From the NCBI GenBank assembly GCA_030789695.1, contig CM061141.1, forward strand, positions 280,805,871-280,869,870: 64,000 nucleotides of DNA, in the 5' to 3' direction. The translations under genes were made by a program, and so were the position numbers. Positions 46,191 to 57,188 of this stretch are shown one piece after another. Source of the DNA: Scilla litardierei (lineage: Eukaryota > Streptophyta > Magnoliopsida > Asparagales > Asparagaceae). Position 1 is the first letter of the stretch, and every line of letters begins with the position of its first letter. Under the pieces are notes generated by a model, which made no database searches, had not been told where the DNA came from, and worked only from the letters and a program-made list of their open reading frames with translations.

Positions 46191-47892
46191 TGATGGAAAT
46201 TGAATTCCACCCCTAAGTAATTTTGATGATGAGCACACCAAATGAATGCTTAGTGTACTAACTACACTACACTTTAAGTATACAGATTTCGTGAAGCTCT
46301 ACTAATACTCCAAGAAGCACGCATCAACGCTCCACGATAAAGACGAACATGGCTAAACTCAAGTGATGAAGCTCAAGCTTAAACAAAGCAAGAAGCTCAA
46401 AGAGAAGCTCATCTTCACTTCATCAAGTTGACTAAACTGCCGAAGACATGTTCAGAGTCTAGTGTGAGTGTGTCGTGACTTTTAGGATATTTGTCAAAGC
46501 CATATCAAATAGACAACACACACACAAATGATTTCAAAACAAATGTTTTAACTATCTTCAAAAATAGTTTTTAAAAGAGCTTTTCTAGTCACTTCATAAT
46601 TCTCGTAGTGAAACTCCACGCACCCTGGAGTTAACTACACTTTTGACTAGAACAACAGGAAAAACTCCTCTGGGAGTCGACTACCAAAAGTAGGGAGTCG
46701 ACTACTTCTCAGAGATGAAAATTTCCTAGACTCCTCTGGGAGTCGACTACCTATAGAGGGAGTCGACTACCTGCTGGAAATTTTCAGACGTTTTGAATTT
46801 GGATTTTAAAATCTTTTGAGCAATTTACTCCGAAATTTTGGGACAAAAGTCAAACCAAATTTGAAATTCAAATTTCAGTTTTTCCCTATAAATAGAGCTT
46901 AATTCTTTTGTGAAAAATACAACAATTGAAAATCAAAATTCGCAAAAGCTCTCGTGAATCAAAAGCTCTCTCATTTTTCTCTAGCCAATTTTAATTTAAG
47001 TTTTTGATCTTGCAATATTTTTTCCCATTCTTTTGAAGATCATATTATTATTTTGTTGGCTAAGTTGTTTTTCAAAATCCTCTCTACTATTTCTCTTTAA
47101 TTCTATTTGAAGGATTTTTGAAAAAGCTCTAGATCACAAAGAACTTATCTCGTATCTTTGTGTGATCTAGACTATCATTCTATTAAGCCACTACACAATT
47201 GTCTATCTTTTGATTGGCTATAGAATCGGGTGTATTTTCAATCTCTATCATTTATTGTAGAGTATTGAACAAATCTCTCATTGTGCTATTTGTTGGAACA
47301 CTAGACAAGTCTAGTTGTTGCCAGTTGGAAAGTCCTCGGTTTGTGAGGCAAGGGTATAACCCTAGACAAGTCTAGGCGTTGTGTTCGGAAATCCTGGTCA
47401 AGGCTAGGTCATTGGAAATCCTAACGAGTGAAGTTAGGTGCTTGTATTTGCCAAGGCAGATAGTGGAAATCTCGTACCGGATTGGTCGGGGACTGGACGT
47501 ACCCGGGTTGCGGGGAACCAGGATAAAAATCCTTGTCTTTGCGCTTGCATTCTCTGTGTTTGATTATCTTTGCATTTATTCTATCTACAGCAAATATCAA
47601 TCCTATTTCTATTCGCTGAGATTTACATCTATAATCTTATTTGTTCTAAAATATACTCTGGGAGTCGACTACTGCTCATAAGGAGTCGACTACCTGCTGT
47701 GTAATTTCGCTGTGCACTTTAAATTATATTGTTGATTAAGAACCAAGCGTAGATCGCTCTACTTGGTTTCTTAGGCAACATTAGAAGGATTTGTTTTTGT
47801 GTTGATTGATTAAAGAACGAAAAAGTTTTTATCTTTATACAACACTATTCAACCCCCCTTCTAGTGTTGTTTGCCATCCACAGGATCCAACA
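46191..47892 (+). repeat. 5' LTR of the pol-less Sirevirus
   Basis: 1702 bp, TGATGGAAATTG start and GGATCCAACA end. The TTTTGATGATGA box is at 46219-46232. AGTCGACT motifs lie at 46675-46773 (four) and 47659-47695 (two). A TATA box TATAAATAG is at 46887-46895, so transcription would begin near 46920. Confidence 0.92.
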
Positions 47893-47894
47893 CT

Positions 47895-47906
47895 TGGTAT
47901 CAGAGC
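47895..47906 (+). other. Primer-binding site (initiator tRNA-Met type)
   Basis: TGGTATCAGAGC two bases inside the 5' LTR. Confidence 0.88.
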
Positions 47907-47922
47907 TTGGCTACAAATAGTG

Positions 47923-49596
47923 ATGGCGTCAACTTCTTTTCACTCCGAATGACTGAACACTATGCGACCACCTCTATTCAACGGAACCAACTACGCCAGC
48001 TGGAAAATCCGAATGAAGACTCATCTAGAGTCATTGGACATTGAAGCATGGACTATCACCAAAGTCCCGTATATCACACCCACCGACGTTGAGTTTGGAA
48101 AATGGTCCATCGATGATAAGAATTGAGCTAATCTCAATGCAAAAGCAATGAATGCCTTGTTTTACGCTGTTACAGGAAATGAGTTCAATCGAGTCTCCCA
48201 ATGTGAGACAGCACATCAAATTTGGCATACTCTTCAGGTAAGTCACGAAGGTACAGAAAAGGTAAAAGAATCTCGTATAAATGTATTACATTCAAAATTC
48301 GAAACTTTTAAAATGGAAGAAGGAGAGAGTATCACCGATGTGAATACTCGTTTTACTAACATTACAAATGAGCTTGCAGGACTAGGAAAGAAACTTTCCG
48401 AGTATGAACAGGTAATGAAGATACTAAGATCACTCCGACCCGAATGGAAGGGAAAGACCACGGCCATTCGAGAAGCTCACAATGTGAAGGATCTCACCAT
48501 CGAAGAACTGATGGGAAATCTCATGGCATATGAGATCGAGCTTGAAGAAGACAAGAAGATCGAAGAAAAACCAAAGAAGAAAAATCTTGCATTCAAAGCT
48601 CAAGAAGAAGATTCCGATTACACAGACAAAGAACATCACATCACGTTTATCTCAAAGAACTTTACAGAGTTCATCACAAGTAAGTATGGAAAACGATCTT
48701 TTAGACCCACTAACGGTATTATCTGTTTTGGTTGCAATAAACCAGGACATGTCAAGAGAGATTGTCCATTGGAAAGAAACAACCGTGATTCCAGAGATCG
48801 TGGGAAGAACAAAGAGAATAATGAAAGACGAACCAATACAAGAAGCAAGTTTAGACGACCAAAGAAAGAAGCCTATGCAGCCTTCGATCAGAGCGACGAT
48901 TCTTCATCCGACGAATCCTCAGACGAAGATAATGATGAAAGAAGAGAGACAGCACACATGTGTTTCATGGCATCTACATCCTCCAAGGTAAGCTCGCATC
49001 ATGATTCATCTAGCGACAATGAGTCATCGTCAAGCGATGATGAAGACTTGGACTATAGGGGAGCATATAAAGAGCTATGCAAAATACATGAAAAGCTCAT
49101 TAAAGAACATAGAAAAACACTTAGAATTGCTAAAAGAGAGACTAAAGAAAAAGAAGAAGTTATTAAAGAAAATAGTCTTCTTAGAGAGAAAAATGATCTT
49201 TTACAAAAGGATATTTTGCTAGTAAATGAAAAGGTTGAAAGTCTGAATAATCTTCTCGTAACCGTCAAAAATAAATACGACGCTACGATGAAAATTATTG
49301 AGAATTTCAATAAAGGAAAAGGGAAGCTAGATAATATCATAGATAATCAAAAATTGTCATCTAGCAAAACCGGACTTGGCTATGATTCTCATCATACCAA
49401 GAAACGGGTTAAGCACACTAGGATGCATCATACTAATGATAATGTTTTAAGCATCTGGGTACCAAAAAGATTATCTGATCAGCAAAAAGAAAGGTACGCT
49501 ACTAACTTTGTTCAACAGATTCATTTTAATAAAAATTATAAGTATATTGTTCATGAAGGAACTAAACCGTATTGGGTTTGGTTTCCTAAAGACTAA
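47923..49596 (+). pseudogene. Sirevirus Gag with two TGA stops
   Basis: A 557-codon frame from ATG at 47923 to TAA at 49594-49596, open except for TGA at 47950-47952 and 48124-48126. In both places an arginine CGA codon fits the context. The order is: N-terminal RPPLFNGTNYASWKIRMKTH; UBN2-type capsid region (NAKAMNALFYAVTGNEFNRV, QIWHTLQVSHEGTEKVKESR, MEEGESITDVNTRFTNITNE); zinc knuckle CFGCNKPGHVKRDC near residue 270; acidic serine-rich part; long coiled-coil (about residues 380-470); GLGYDSHHTKK; and LSIWVPKRL near the end. If translated from the internal methionine at 48148 the product would be 482 residues. The frame runs on about 40 residues past IWVPK and stops without protease. It would supply particle protein and could mark its own RNA for packaging. 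Confidence 0.9.
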
Positions 49597-50295
49597 CTCC
49601 TCGGACTCAAAACCAAAGAGTACCATAAAACACTTATTTTTCAGGTGCTCTAAAAGGGGAGAAAAACAATGAAGAAAATTCAGGCAGTCAAAACGGCTGA
49701 ATCGGAACAAATGCTTTCATTTATTTTTTAATTATTTTTAATGGGTTAAAACAGTTAATTTGTATGTATGATTGTGTTTTATTGCTTAAAATATTTTTTT
49801 GTTAAAAGAGCTCGTTCAACCTGGACAAAACTTTCTCCGGGATGAGAAAACGACTCAACCCAGCAGGGAGTCGACTACCTACAGGAGGGAGTCGACTACC
49901 AGTGCGTAAAATTCTGGGTTGCCTCTTTTTTAACTAACTCCTATTGGGTTCTATTTGAGTGGTTGGGTCAAGATCCGTTAAGACAACTTACCCACTAAGT
50001 CTAAAACCCATCCTAGCCACCCAAATCTAGATCTAATGGCTCTTATTTCTCCTCATCTCTTCACCTCTTCAAACAAAACCCCAAGAAAACCCTAGAGGTA
50101 GCCGACTACCTCCTTTTCCCCTCTCCTCTCTTGTGTTTTCATCTTGGAGCTTGGACTTTTGGAGCATATTTTTCATCTTCCTTCAAATTTACCCAAGGTA
50201 AAAATTTTTTTTACTTCCATGAACTTTATTATTTCATTTCTCTTGGTTATCTAGTAGTGTAAAAATATTTCTTGTTGTTGTTTTACTCTATCTAG
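49597..50295 (+). other. Leader of the accessory frame, possible intron
   Basis: This 700-base stretch replaces pol. It holds two AGTCGACT motifs (49864-49900) and a third partial one near 50100. A donor-like AAG/GTAAAA occurs at 50197/50198 and a TTTTACTCTATCTAG acceptor ends exactly before the ATG at 50296. No coding signal is seen. Confidence 0.6.
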
Positions 50296-51459
50296 ATGCC
50301 TTTCAAAGGAGCTTTCCCTAAGAAGAGAAAAATTGCTACTGCTAATGTTGATTCTGAGAAAGAAATCATCATACCCTATCTCTTCAAATCAACTACCTAT
50401 GAACATTTTGTTAAAGTGTCTAAGAAACCTATCTTGCATGAAAGATTTGTCAAAATCAATGATGTTATCAATTACGGTATTGACAGTCTGCTAGATTTCC
50501 AAAACTTAGCAAATTTGTTCTCCTCAGAAAATGTGTATATGTGTTATCCTAGGCTTGTTCATCTCTTTTATGCAAACATGGATTATGATCTCGTAAAAAG
50601 TCGTTTCATTACTAAGGTTCTGGATACCAAACTTGCAATAACTGTAAAATCCCTAGGTGAAGCCCTAGGAATCCCATACTCCGGTATGATCCTCGATAAA
50701 ATTGAGATGACTGACGAGAATATCCTAGAGAGAATGTATCTGACTGGTAAACACTTTCAGACCAAACTTCCTTGTAGCCATCTTCGCTATCCGGCGAGAA
50801 TCTTAGCTAATATTCTGTCATATAACATTACTCAAAAATCTGGAAGTCATGCTATCCTTTCTGAAAAACAAGCAAAATGCATCTATGCCATTCTTGGTAA
50901 CATTCGTGTGAATTGGGCTAAAGTCATCATGGATTCCATCCTACTTTCAGCTTCATCTGACAGACCTTCCTCCACTCTTTCTCATGGGCACTATCTGACC
51001 ATTCTATTCATTAGCTTTAACGTGCCTTTGGATCATGAAACAACCATTCTAGAACCTGCTCGTGTCTTTGATGTTCATGCTCTTGGGAGAATGAATCTCC
51101 ATCATGACCTTGATGAGAACGTCCCTGAAGAGCAAATCGCTACCGAAGGAGGATCATCATCCTCAAGGCGAGGTAAGAAGGTTGTAATTTCAGATTCTGA
51201 TGAAGAAAGTGAAGAAGAAGAAAAAGGAAGCTGCGAGGAAGAAGAAGAAGTTCCTGCTTACATCCTTGAACTTCAGGAGATGCTCCTAAAAAAGATTGGA
51301 AAATTGAAGATCTCACAGGAGAAAGGATTTGAAGATCTCAATCAAAAGGTGGATGACCTCAAGGAAATCGTGGTGCAAAGCAAGAAGATGACTGATGAGA
51401 CGCTTTTTATGATCCTTGAAGAGATCAAGGAACTGAAAAAGAACAGCGGTCACCCTTAG
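50296..51459 (+). CDS. Intact Sirevirus env-like (accessory) protein, function unknown
   Basis: An uninterrupted 387-residue frame. The N-terminal segment is basic (KGAFPKKRK). A globular region of about 250 residues follows, with YLFKSTTYEHFVKVSKKPIL, YPRLVHLFYANMDYDLVKSR, VKSLGEALGIPYSGM and CIYAILGNIRVNWAKVIMDS. Then come SSSSRRGKKVVISDSDEESE and a glutamate-rich stretch, and a C-terminal coiled coil (LQKIGKL-like heptads to residue 385). The globular part matches the accessory frame of the host Sirevirus at 39460-40992. I see no signal peptide or membrane segment, so the name env-like describes position and not a shown role; the basic and acidic tails would suit a nuclear or RNA/chromatin-associated protein. 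It is the only intact element frame of this size besides reverse transcriptase segments. Confidence 0.85.
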   Translation: MPFKGAFPKKRKIATANVDSEKEIIIPYLFKSTTYEHFVKVSKKPILHERFVKINDVINYGIDSLLDFQNLANLFSSENVYMCYPRLVHLFYANMDYDLVKSRFITKVLDTKLAITVKSLGEALGIPYSGMILDKIEMTDENILERMYLTGKHFQTKLPCSHLRYPARILANILSYNITQKSGSHAILSEKQAKCIYAILGNIRVNWAKVIMDSILLSASSDRPSSTLSHGHYLTILFISFNVPLDHETTILEPARVFDVHALGRMNLHHDLDENVPEEQIATEGGSSSSRRGKKVVISDSDEESEEEEKGSCEEEEEVPAYILELQEMLLKKIGKLKISQEKGFEDLNQKVDDLKEIVVQSKKMTDETLFMILEEIKELKKNSGHP

Positions 51460-51861
51460 CTTCATGCACTTCTATTTCAAAACAATGGTTCTCTTTTTCA
51501 AAAACAATGTTCTCTTAAACTATGGTTTGTAATAACTCTTATTGTGTGATGCTAGCTTCTATGAAGTTATCTGCTATGCCAAACTTAGTTGCTCTATGAA
51601 CTAACATCTCCATTGCAGGCATATGGAATTGAATTCCTCTTATTTTTAATGAACCGTAGAAATTACTTTTTTACTTTTTGTTGATGACAAGGGGGAGAAA
51701 AATTTATATAATGCAAAAATGTGAATTGTATTTCTAATAGCTTCGATGCAGGGGGAGAACCGCATCAAAGCAGGGGGAGTAAGTATACTTGAAAATATTA
51801 TTCATATTCATGTATTTCTTCAAATTTTGCATTTGGGTGTCATCATCAAAAAGGGGGAGAG
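51460..51861 (+). other. 3' region with repeated polypurine tracts
   Basis: Four GGGGGAG tracts are seen (near 51690, 51751, 51772 and at 51848-51861). The last abuts the 3' LTR and is the expected plus-strand primer. Multiple tracts are a Sirevirus hallmark. Confidence 0.8.
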
Positions 51862-53565
51862 TGATGGAAATTGAATTCCACCCCTAAGTAATTTTGATGA
51901 TGAGCACACCAAATGAATGCTTAGTGTACTAACTACACTACACTTTAAGTATACAGATTTCGTGAAGCTCTACTAATACTCCAAGAAGCACGCATCAACG
52001 CTCCACGACAAAGACAAACATGGCTAAACTCAAGTGATGAAGCTCAAGCTCAAACAAAGCAAGAAGCTCAAAGAGAAGCTCATCTTCACTTCATCAAGTT
52101 GACTAAACTGCCGAAGACATGTTCAGAGTCTAGTGTGAGTGTGTCGTGACTTTTAGGATATTTGTCAAAGCCATATCAAATAGACAACACACACACAAAT
52201 GATTTCAAAACAAATGTTTTAACTATCTTCAAAAATAGTTTTTAAAAGAGCTTTTCTAGTCACTTCATAATTCTCGTAGTGAAACTCCACGCACCCTGGA
52301 GTTAACTACACTTTTGACTAGAACAACAGGAAAAACTCCTCTGGGAGTCGACTACCAAAAGTAGGGAGTCGACTACTTCTCAGAGATGAAAATTTCCTAG
52401 ACTCCTCTGGGAGTCGACTACCTATAGAGTGAGTCGACTACCTGCTGGAAATTTTCAGACGTTTTGAATTTGAATTTTAAAATCTTTTGAGCAATTTACT
52501 CCAAAATTTTTGGGACAAAAGTCAAACCAAATTTGAAATTCAAATCTCAGTTTTTCCCTATAAATAGAGCTTAATTCTTTTGTGAAAAATACAACAATTG
52601 AAAATCAAAATTCGCAAAAGCTCTAGTGAATCAAAAGCTCTCTCATTTTTCTCTAGCCAATTTTAATTTAAGTTTTTGATCTTGCAATATTTTTTCCCAT
52701 TCTTTTGAAGATCATATTATTATTTTGTTAGCTAAGTTGTTTTTCAAAATCCTCTCTACTATTTCTCTTTAATTCTATTTGAAGGATTTTTGAAAAAGCT
52801 CTAGATCACAAAGAACTTATCTTGTATCTTTGTGTGATCTAGACTATCATTCTATTAAGCCACTACACAATTGTCTATCTTTTGATTGGCTATAGAATCG
52901 GGTGTATTTTCAATCTCTATCATTTATTGTAGAGTATTGAACAAATCTCTCATTGTGCTATTTGTTGGAACACTAGACAAGTCTAGTTGTTGCCAGTTGG
53001 AAAGTCCTCGGTTTGTGAGGCAAGGGTATAACCCTAGACAAGTCTAGGCGTTGTGTTCGGAAATCCTGGTCAAGGCTAGGTCGTTGGAAATCCTAACGAG
53101 TGAAGTTAGGTGCTTGTATTTGCCAAGGCAGATAGTGGAAATCTCGTACCGGATTGGTCGGGGACTGGACGTACCCGGGTTGCGGGGAACCAGGATAAAA
53201 ATCCTTGTCTTTGCGCTTGCATTCTCTGTGTTTGATTATCTTTGCATTTATTCTATCTACAGCAAATATCAATCCTATTTCTATTCGCTGAGATTTACAT
53301 CTATAATCTTATTTGTTCTAAAATATACTCTGGGAGTCGACTACTGCTCATAAGGAGTCGACTACCTGCTGTGTAATTTCGCTGTGCACTTTAAATTATA
53401 TTGTTGATTAAGAACCAAGCGTAGATCGCTCTACTTGGTTTCTTAGGCAACATTAGAAGGATTTGTTTTTGTGTTGATTGATTAAAGAACGAAAAAGTTT
53501 TTATCTTTATACAACACTATTCAACCCCCCCTTCTAGTGTTGTTTGCCATCCACAGGATCCAACA
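51862..53565 (+). repeat. 3' LTR of the pol-less Sirevirus
   Basis: 1704 bp, almost identical to 46191-47892. AGTCGACT motifs at 52340-52445 and 53333-53370, TATA box at 52559-52567. Confidence 0.93.
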
Positions 53566-53570
53566 GCTTC

Positions 53571-54549
53571 CACTTCTCCTCTTGTTTGTTGAGTGGACAA
53601 TCGACCATGATGTGTCCTGGCTTATTGCACTTAAAACACAAAGGATCAGAGGCATTAGTAGAACTAACTTTAGATTTGTTCTTGAACTTACCTTTTCGGA
53701 AGAACCGGTTGAACTTCTTTGTCATGAGGGCCAAAGATTTCATGTCCAACTCATCTTCTGATTCTTCACTATCGGTAGGTGTGGTTGGGGCGGCCTTGAA
53801 AGCAATCCCCTTTTGCTTCGGCTCTTCTTGCTTCAAGAACGCCTTCATCTTGTCCTGCATCGTGATCTTGTTGTCCTTTCGTACCTCATAAGACATCAAG
53901 GTACCCATTAGTTGAACAACAGTAAATTTGGACATATCATTACCTTCCTCGATAGCGTAAGTTCATTTTTCCCAACTAGAAGAAAGTCCGTCAATGATCT
54001 TTGCGACTTTCTCTTCTTGGGTATAGGTCTTCCCAAGGGCTTCCAACTCGTTGGTTATATCCACGAAGTGAGCATCATACTCCTTAATTCTTCACCCTGT
54101 TCCATGTGAAATAACTCGAATTCTTTGTTAGCAACAGTGAGTTTAGAGTGTTTTACCCTGCTCGTTCCTTCGTGTAGGATGAGGAGTTGATTCCAAATCT
54201 GATATGCACTCTTACAGGTGCATATCTTGTTGAAATCTTCAAGCTCCAGTGCACATTGTAAGGCATTCATTGCCTTGGCATTGTTCACCTCTGCGGTGAC
54301 CTCCGCGGTAGTCCACTTCGTGAAGTCTTCTTCAGTGGGCTTAACATACTCCGTTAACGTGGCTCTCCAAAGTGATAAGCTCTGGAGGAAGGTTTCCATC
54401 CGGCATTTTCAGTACCCGTAGTTGGTATCGTTGAAATGAGGAGGCCTAGTTGAGGAGTGTCCTTCGATCACTGAAGAGGCTCCTTCACGATTCTTGAAGG
54501 TGTTGTAGTCGGAAGGTGGTCGAACAGCCTTGTTGTCGTTGTTTGTCAT
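53571..54549 (-). pseudogene. Sirevirus Gag, N-terminal half
   Basis: Start MTNNDNKAVRPPSDYNTFKN at 54549, followed by EGHSSTRPPHFNDTNYGY, a stop near 54409, and the capsid region at 54055-54399 (NNAKAMNALQCALELEDFNK, QIWNQLLILHEGTSRVKHSK). After a frameshifted gap the frame at 53534-53935 carries VVQLMGTLMSYEVRKDNK and the zinc knuckle CFKCNKPGHIMVDC. It ends at KQEEKWK where the pol-less element is inserted; the remaining Gag resumes at 46190. Several breaks inactivate it. Confidence 0.88.
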
Positions 54550-54576
54550 AGCTATGAACTTGGCTTTGATACCAAA

Positions 54577-56095
54577 TGTAATGCCCTGAAAGCTACTGCA
54601 CAAGTACTAGAGTGGGGGTGAATAGTACTTTAAAATAATCAAGAGTCTAATTCCTAATTATCGTGCAATCACAAACAACAATGCGGAATTAAAGGTACAA
54701 CAAGAGAATCACAACGCAAACAAACGATGTAATGGGTTCGGATCCACACAAGTCTCCCCGACTTGTTCCAGGTGATCCTACGTCCCAGACACCCGGATCC
54801 CTTCCGGCTACTTGAGTTAGAATCTACTAACTCAAGGTTCCACTAAACAACTTCTTGTAGAGACTACTACAAGATCAAACAATACAACAGTTTGATCGTG
54901 AATCCCACAAACTGGGATCACGAATTTCTCTCACAAACTGAGAGATAAACTCAATATAATAAATTTACTGAAATAGAAAATGCTTACCACATAATCCTAT
55001 GCCTTGAGAAATACTTACAGATTTAGGGCAAGGAAGGATTTTAAGAAAGAGTGAGCATGAAACCCAAGCACCACCAAGATGAACAGCGTGAGATGGCTAG
55101 GGCAATGAGGACGGTCGTGATTCAACCTCTCAGGAGTATGAATGCACAAAGCTCAAGATCTCTTTGAGAATTAGGTCAAGAATTAGAGAGAGAGAGGCTT
55201 TTCGATAGGGAGAGAGTGCTTGAGAATTGATAATTGAATCAAATTAATTCGAGATCTGAAATCCCTATGATATTAGACAAATTTCCTTGTTTGAAACGAA
55301 TCAAACACATATGGAAAGAATCAAAACAGATCAAGAAAAATCGTGGAAATAAAATCTCCAACAGCTGGAAAATTAAAGCAGCTTAATCAGTCTAAGAAGG
55401 ATCACTGACCGATTAGTTTGAGAACTAGTCGGTCAGTGAACCTTCTTGGACCGACTAGAAGGTTGACAGAGAATATAGTGAAATAAGGAGGATAAACTAG
55501 TCGGTCTAAGAAGAAACATCAACCGACTAGTTTGACAACTAGTCGGTCGGTGAACCTTCTTGGATCGACTAATTGGTCAACCGTAGATATGCCAAAATTC
55601 ACAAGTGTGACTAGTCGGTTCAATAAGGATTTCCAACCGATTAGATTGACATCTAGTCGGTTGGTCCTTCTACTTGAACCAACTAAGATGCACACAAAGT
55701 ATGGAATGAAACGATAAGCTAAGGAAAAACTTTCTAAAGACTTCTAAGACAATCCTAGAGATAAGCTAGAATAGAAATAAGGATAACTAGGCAAGTACTA
55801 CTCAAGGCTTAACATTCTATGAATTGAAGCTAGAAGACCAAATAAATAACACGATAAACCGTCTTCAAAGCTTCAACATGGAGAATCCGAATCCCTTGAC
55901 TTCATTAATAACTCTTTGAGCTTCAACGAAGCTTCAGGCACAACGATCACGCGCTCTAAGAAAGTCTTGGGACGTCGCTTGAGATCTACAAAGTAATTTG
56001 GCGACGATCTCCATAACTGCGCTCAAAGAGAATTAGTACCCAATATTTATGTTTGTTCATCATCAAAACCAAATCAGGGGAATCAATACTCAACA
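54577..56095 (-). repeat. 5' LTR of the full Sirevirus
   Basis: 1519 bp, matching 36576-38098. The primer site in element sense (TGGTATCAAAGCC) lies left of 54577. Three AGTCGGTC hairpin modules are at 55386-55685 and the TTTTGATGATGA box at 56050-56075. AAGAG follows at 56096-56100. Confidence 0.92.
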
Positions 56096-56100
56096 AAGAG

Positions 56101-57188
56101 GACATTGGACGAGAGAGTTCCCAAAGGCCAATAAGAAGAAGGATGCTATCGCCAACATCGTCAAAAGCGAGGAGTTGGATGAGTGGGTCCTAGTTGGTGC
56201 GACGGAGGGGGTGATGAAGGGGGTATGGGTGCTTGACTCGGGTTACTCGTTCTATATGACACCCCACAGAGAGTAATTTACTACTTCCATGAAGGTAGTA
56301 AGCATACAGTCTTTCTTGGAGACGATGGAGCATGCACGACGGTAGGCATTGGCACGGTCCGCATAAAGATGAGTGATGGTGTCACACGAGACATATGTGA
56401 TGTTCATTATGTGCCTGACGTGAAGTACAATTTGATATCGCTTGGTTCACTTAAAGTCAAGGGTTGAAAATTGACTATGGAGGATGGCGCTTTGAAGGTG
56501 ACATGAGGAGCAATAATCCTGATGAAGGGGAAGCGTGAAGGCAATATCTATTACTTGGATGGTACAGTGATGATGAAGATGACGAGAGTTCCAGATGAGC
56601 GAGCTACCGACTCAAGCTCGCATGCACCAAAGACGACGTCATTGGATGATCTCCGGAGAGGTGGTGCTAATAGACATGATGGTTCAAGTCGGTATGGTGG
56701 AGATACTTTGTCCCCACAACTTGCACAACGGATGGATTCTATCAAAGTTTGGAGACCAAGGTATGAGAGATGCCAACCTACAAGAATGGTCTCGTTTGCT
56801 TTCTTTGTCAGGTGTGATGAGTCTCCGACCTTATTCAGTGAGGTGGAGCACAATGGCAACCTATGTGGACGAAGAAAAGATTGGTATGATGAGATAGAAC
56901 CAACAACAACTGATGAAACCAAAGATCGGGTGGAGCTACTTGGCACTAGTGATTGTTCGACGGATGAGCTTATAAAGATCGATATTGGAGTCAAGTTGGA
57001 GTATGGATCGGACTTGTATGCTGACGATATGAGATGACGTTGGTGGCCCCTTCTAGGGCAATGAGGCTCTGCGAGCCATATGAGCCTTTCGAGGCAAGAT
57101 GACGGGAACACGAGATGATTCTCACCGAGGAGGAGCGTTGACAGTCGATTGTGTGACATAGACCTAATATCTCGCCAAGGTGGAGATT
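56101..57188 (+). pseudogene. Outer copia zinc knuckle, protease and 3' remnant
   Basis: The outer element resumes with RGHWTREFPKANKKKDAIAN, then the protease active site VWVLDSGYSFYMTPHRE (56220-56275). The next 250 bases carry the usual protease/pre-integrase wording in broken frames (near 56400, a YVPDVKYNLISLGSL-like reading), and GKREGNIYYLDGTVM at 56526-56570. Immediately after this, where integrase and reverse transcriptase should follow, the sequence reads a 150-codon frame with no family match and then the 3' LTR. A CCAAGGTGGAGATTT purine tract precedes the LTR at 57189. So integrase through RNase H were deleted. Confidence 0.82.

Larger units (their letters stand above)
46191..53565 (+). 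mobile_element. Young pol-less Sirevirus with gag and env-like frame
   Basis: A 7375-bp plus-strand element inserted in the Gag of the larger Sirevirus. LTRs are 1702 bp (46191-47892) and 1704 bp (51862-53565) and show about a dozen differences by eye. It has a tRNA-Met primer site (47895-47906), a Sirevirus Gag that is open except for two TGA codons, an intact accessory (env-like) frame, several GGGGGAG tracts and a final AAAAAGGGGGAGAG tract right before the 3' LTR. No protease, integrase, reverse transcriptase or RNase H occurs between Gag and the accessory frame, where only 700 bases lie. It must have moved with enzymes supplied in trans. Confidence 0.93.
36576..56095 (-). mobile_element. 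Sirevirus (copia) with gag, pol and env-like frame
   Basis: A minus-strand Sirevirus with 5' LTR at 54577-56095 and 3' LTR at 36576-38098, AAGAG duplications on both sides, primer site TGGTATCAAAGCC in element sense next to 54577, gag, pol, a downstream env-like frame, and several GGGGGAG tracts before the 3' LTR. The gag is split by a later element at 46191-53565. Without it the Sirevirus is about 12.1 kb, long for copia but usual for env-bearing Sireviruses. Pol and the env-like frame each stay in one reading frame apart from isolated TAG stops, so the copy decayed recently. Confidence 0.93.

Noticed and set aside
47379..47681. Identical 100-residue frames at 47379 and 53051
   Set aside because: They lie in the two LTRs of one element and are identical because the LTRs are; no family signature or codon bias.
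56522..57037. 171-residue frame as a host gene
   Set aside because: It starts within the copia pre-integrase region, has no recognisable domain and ends before the element's polypurine tract.
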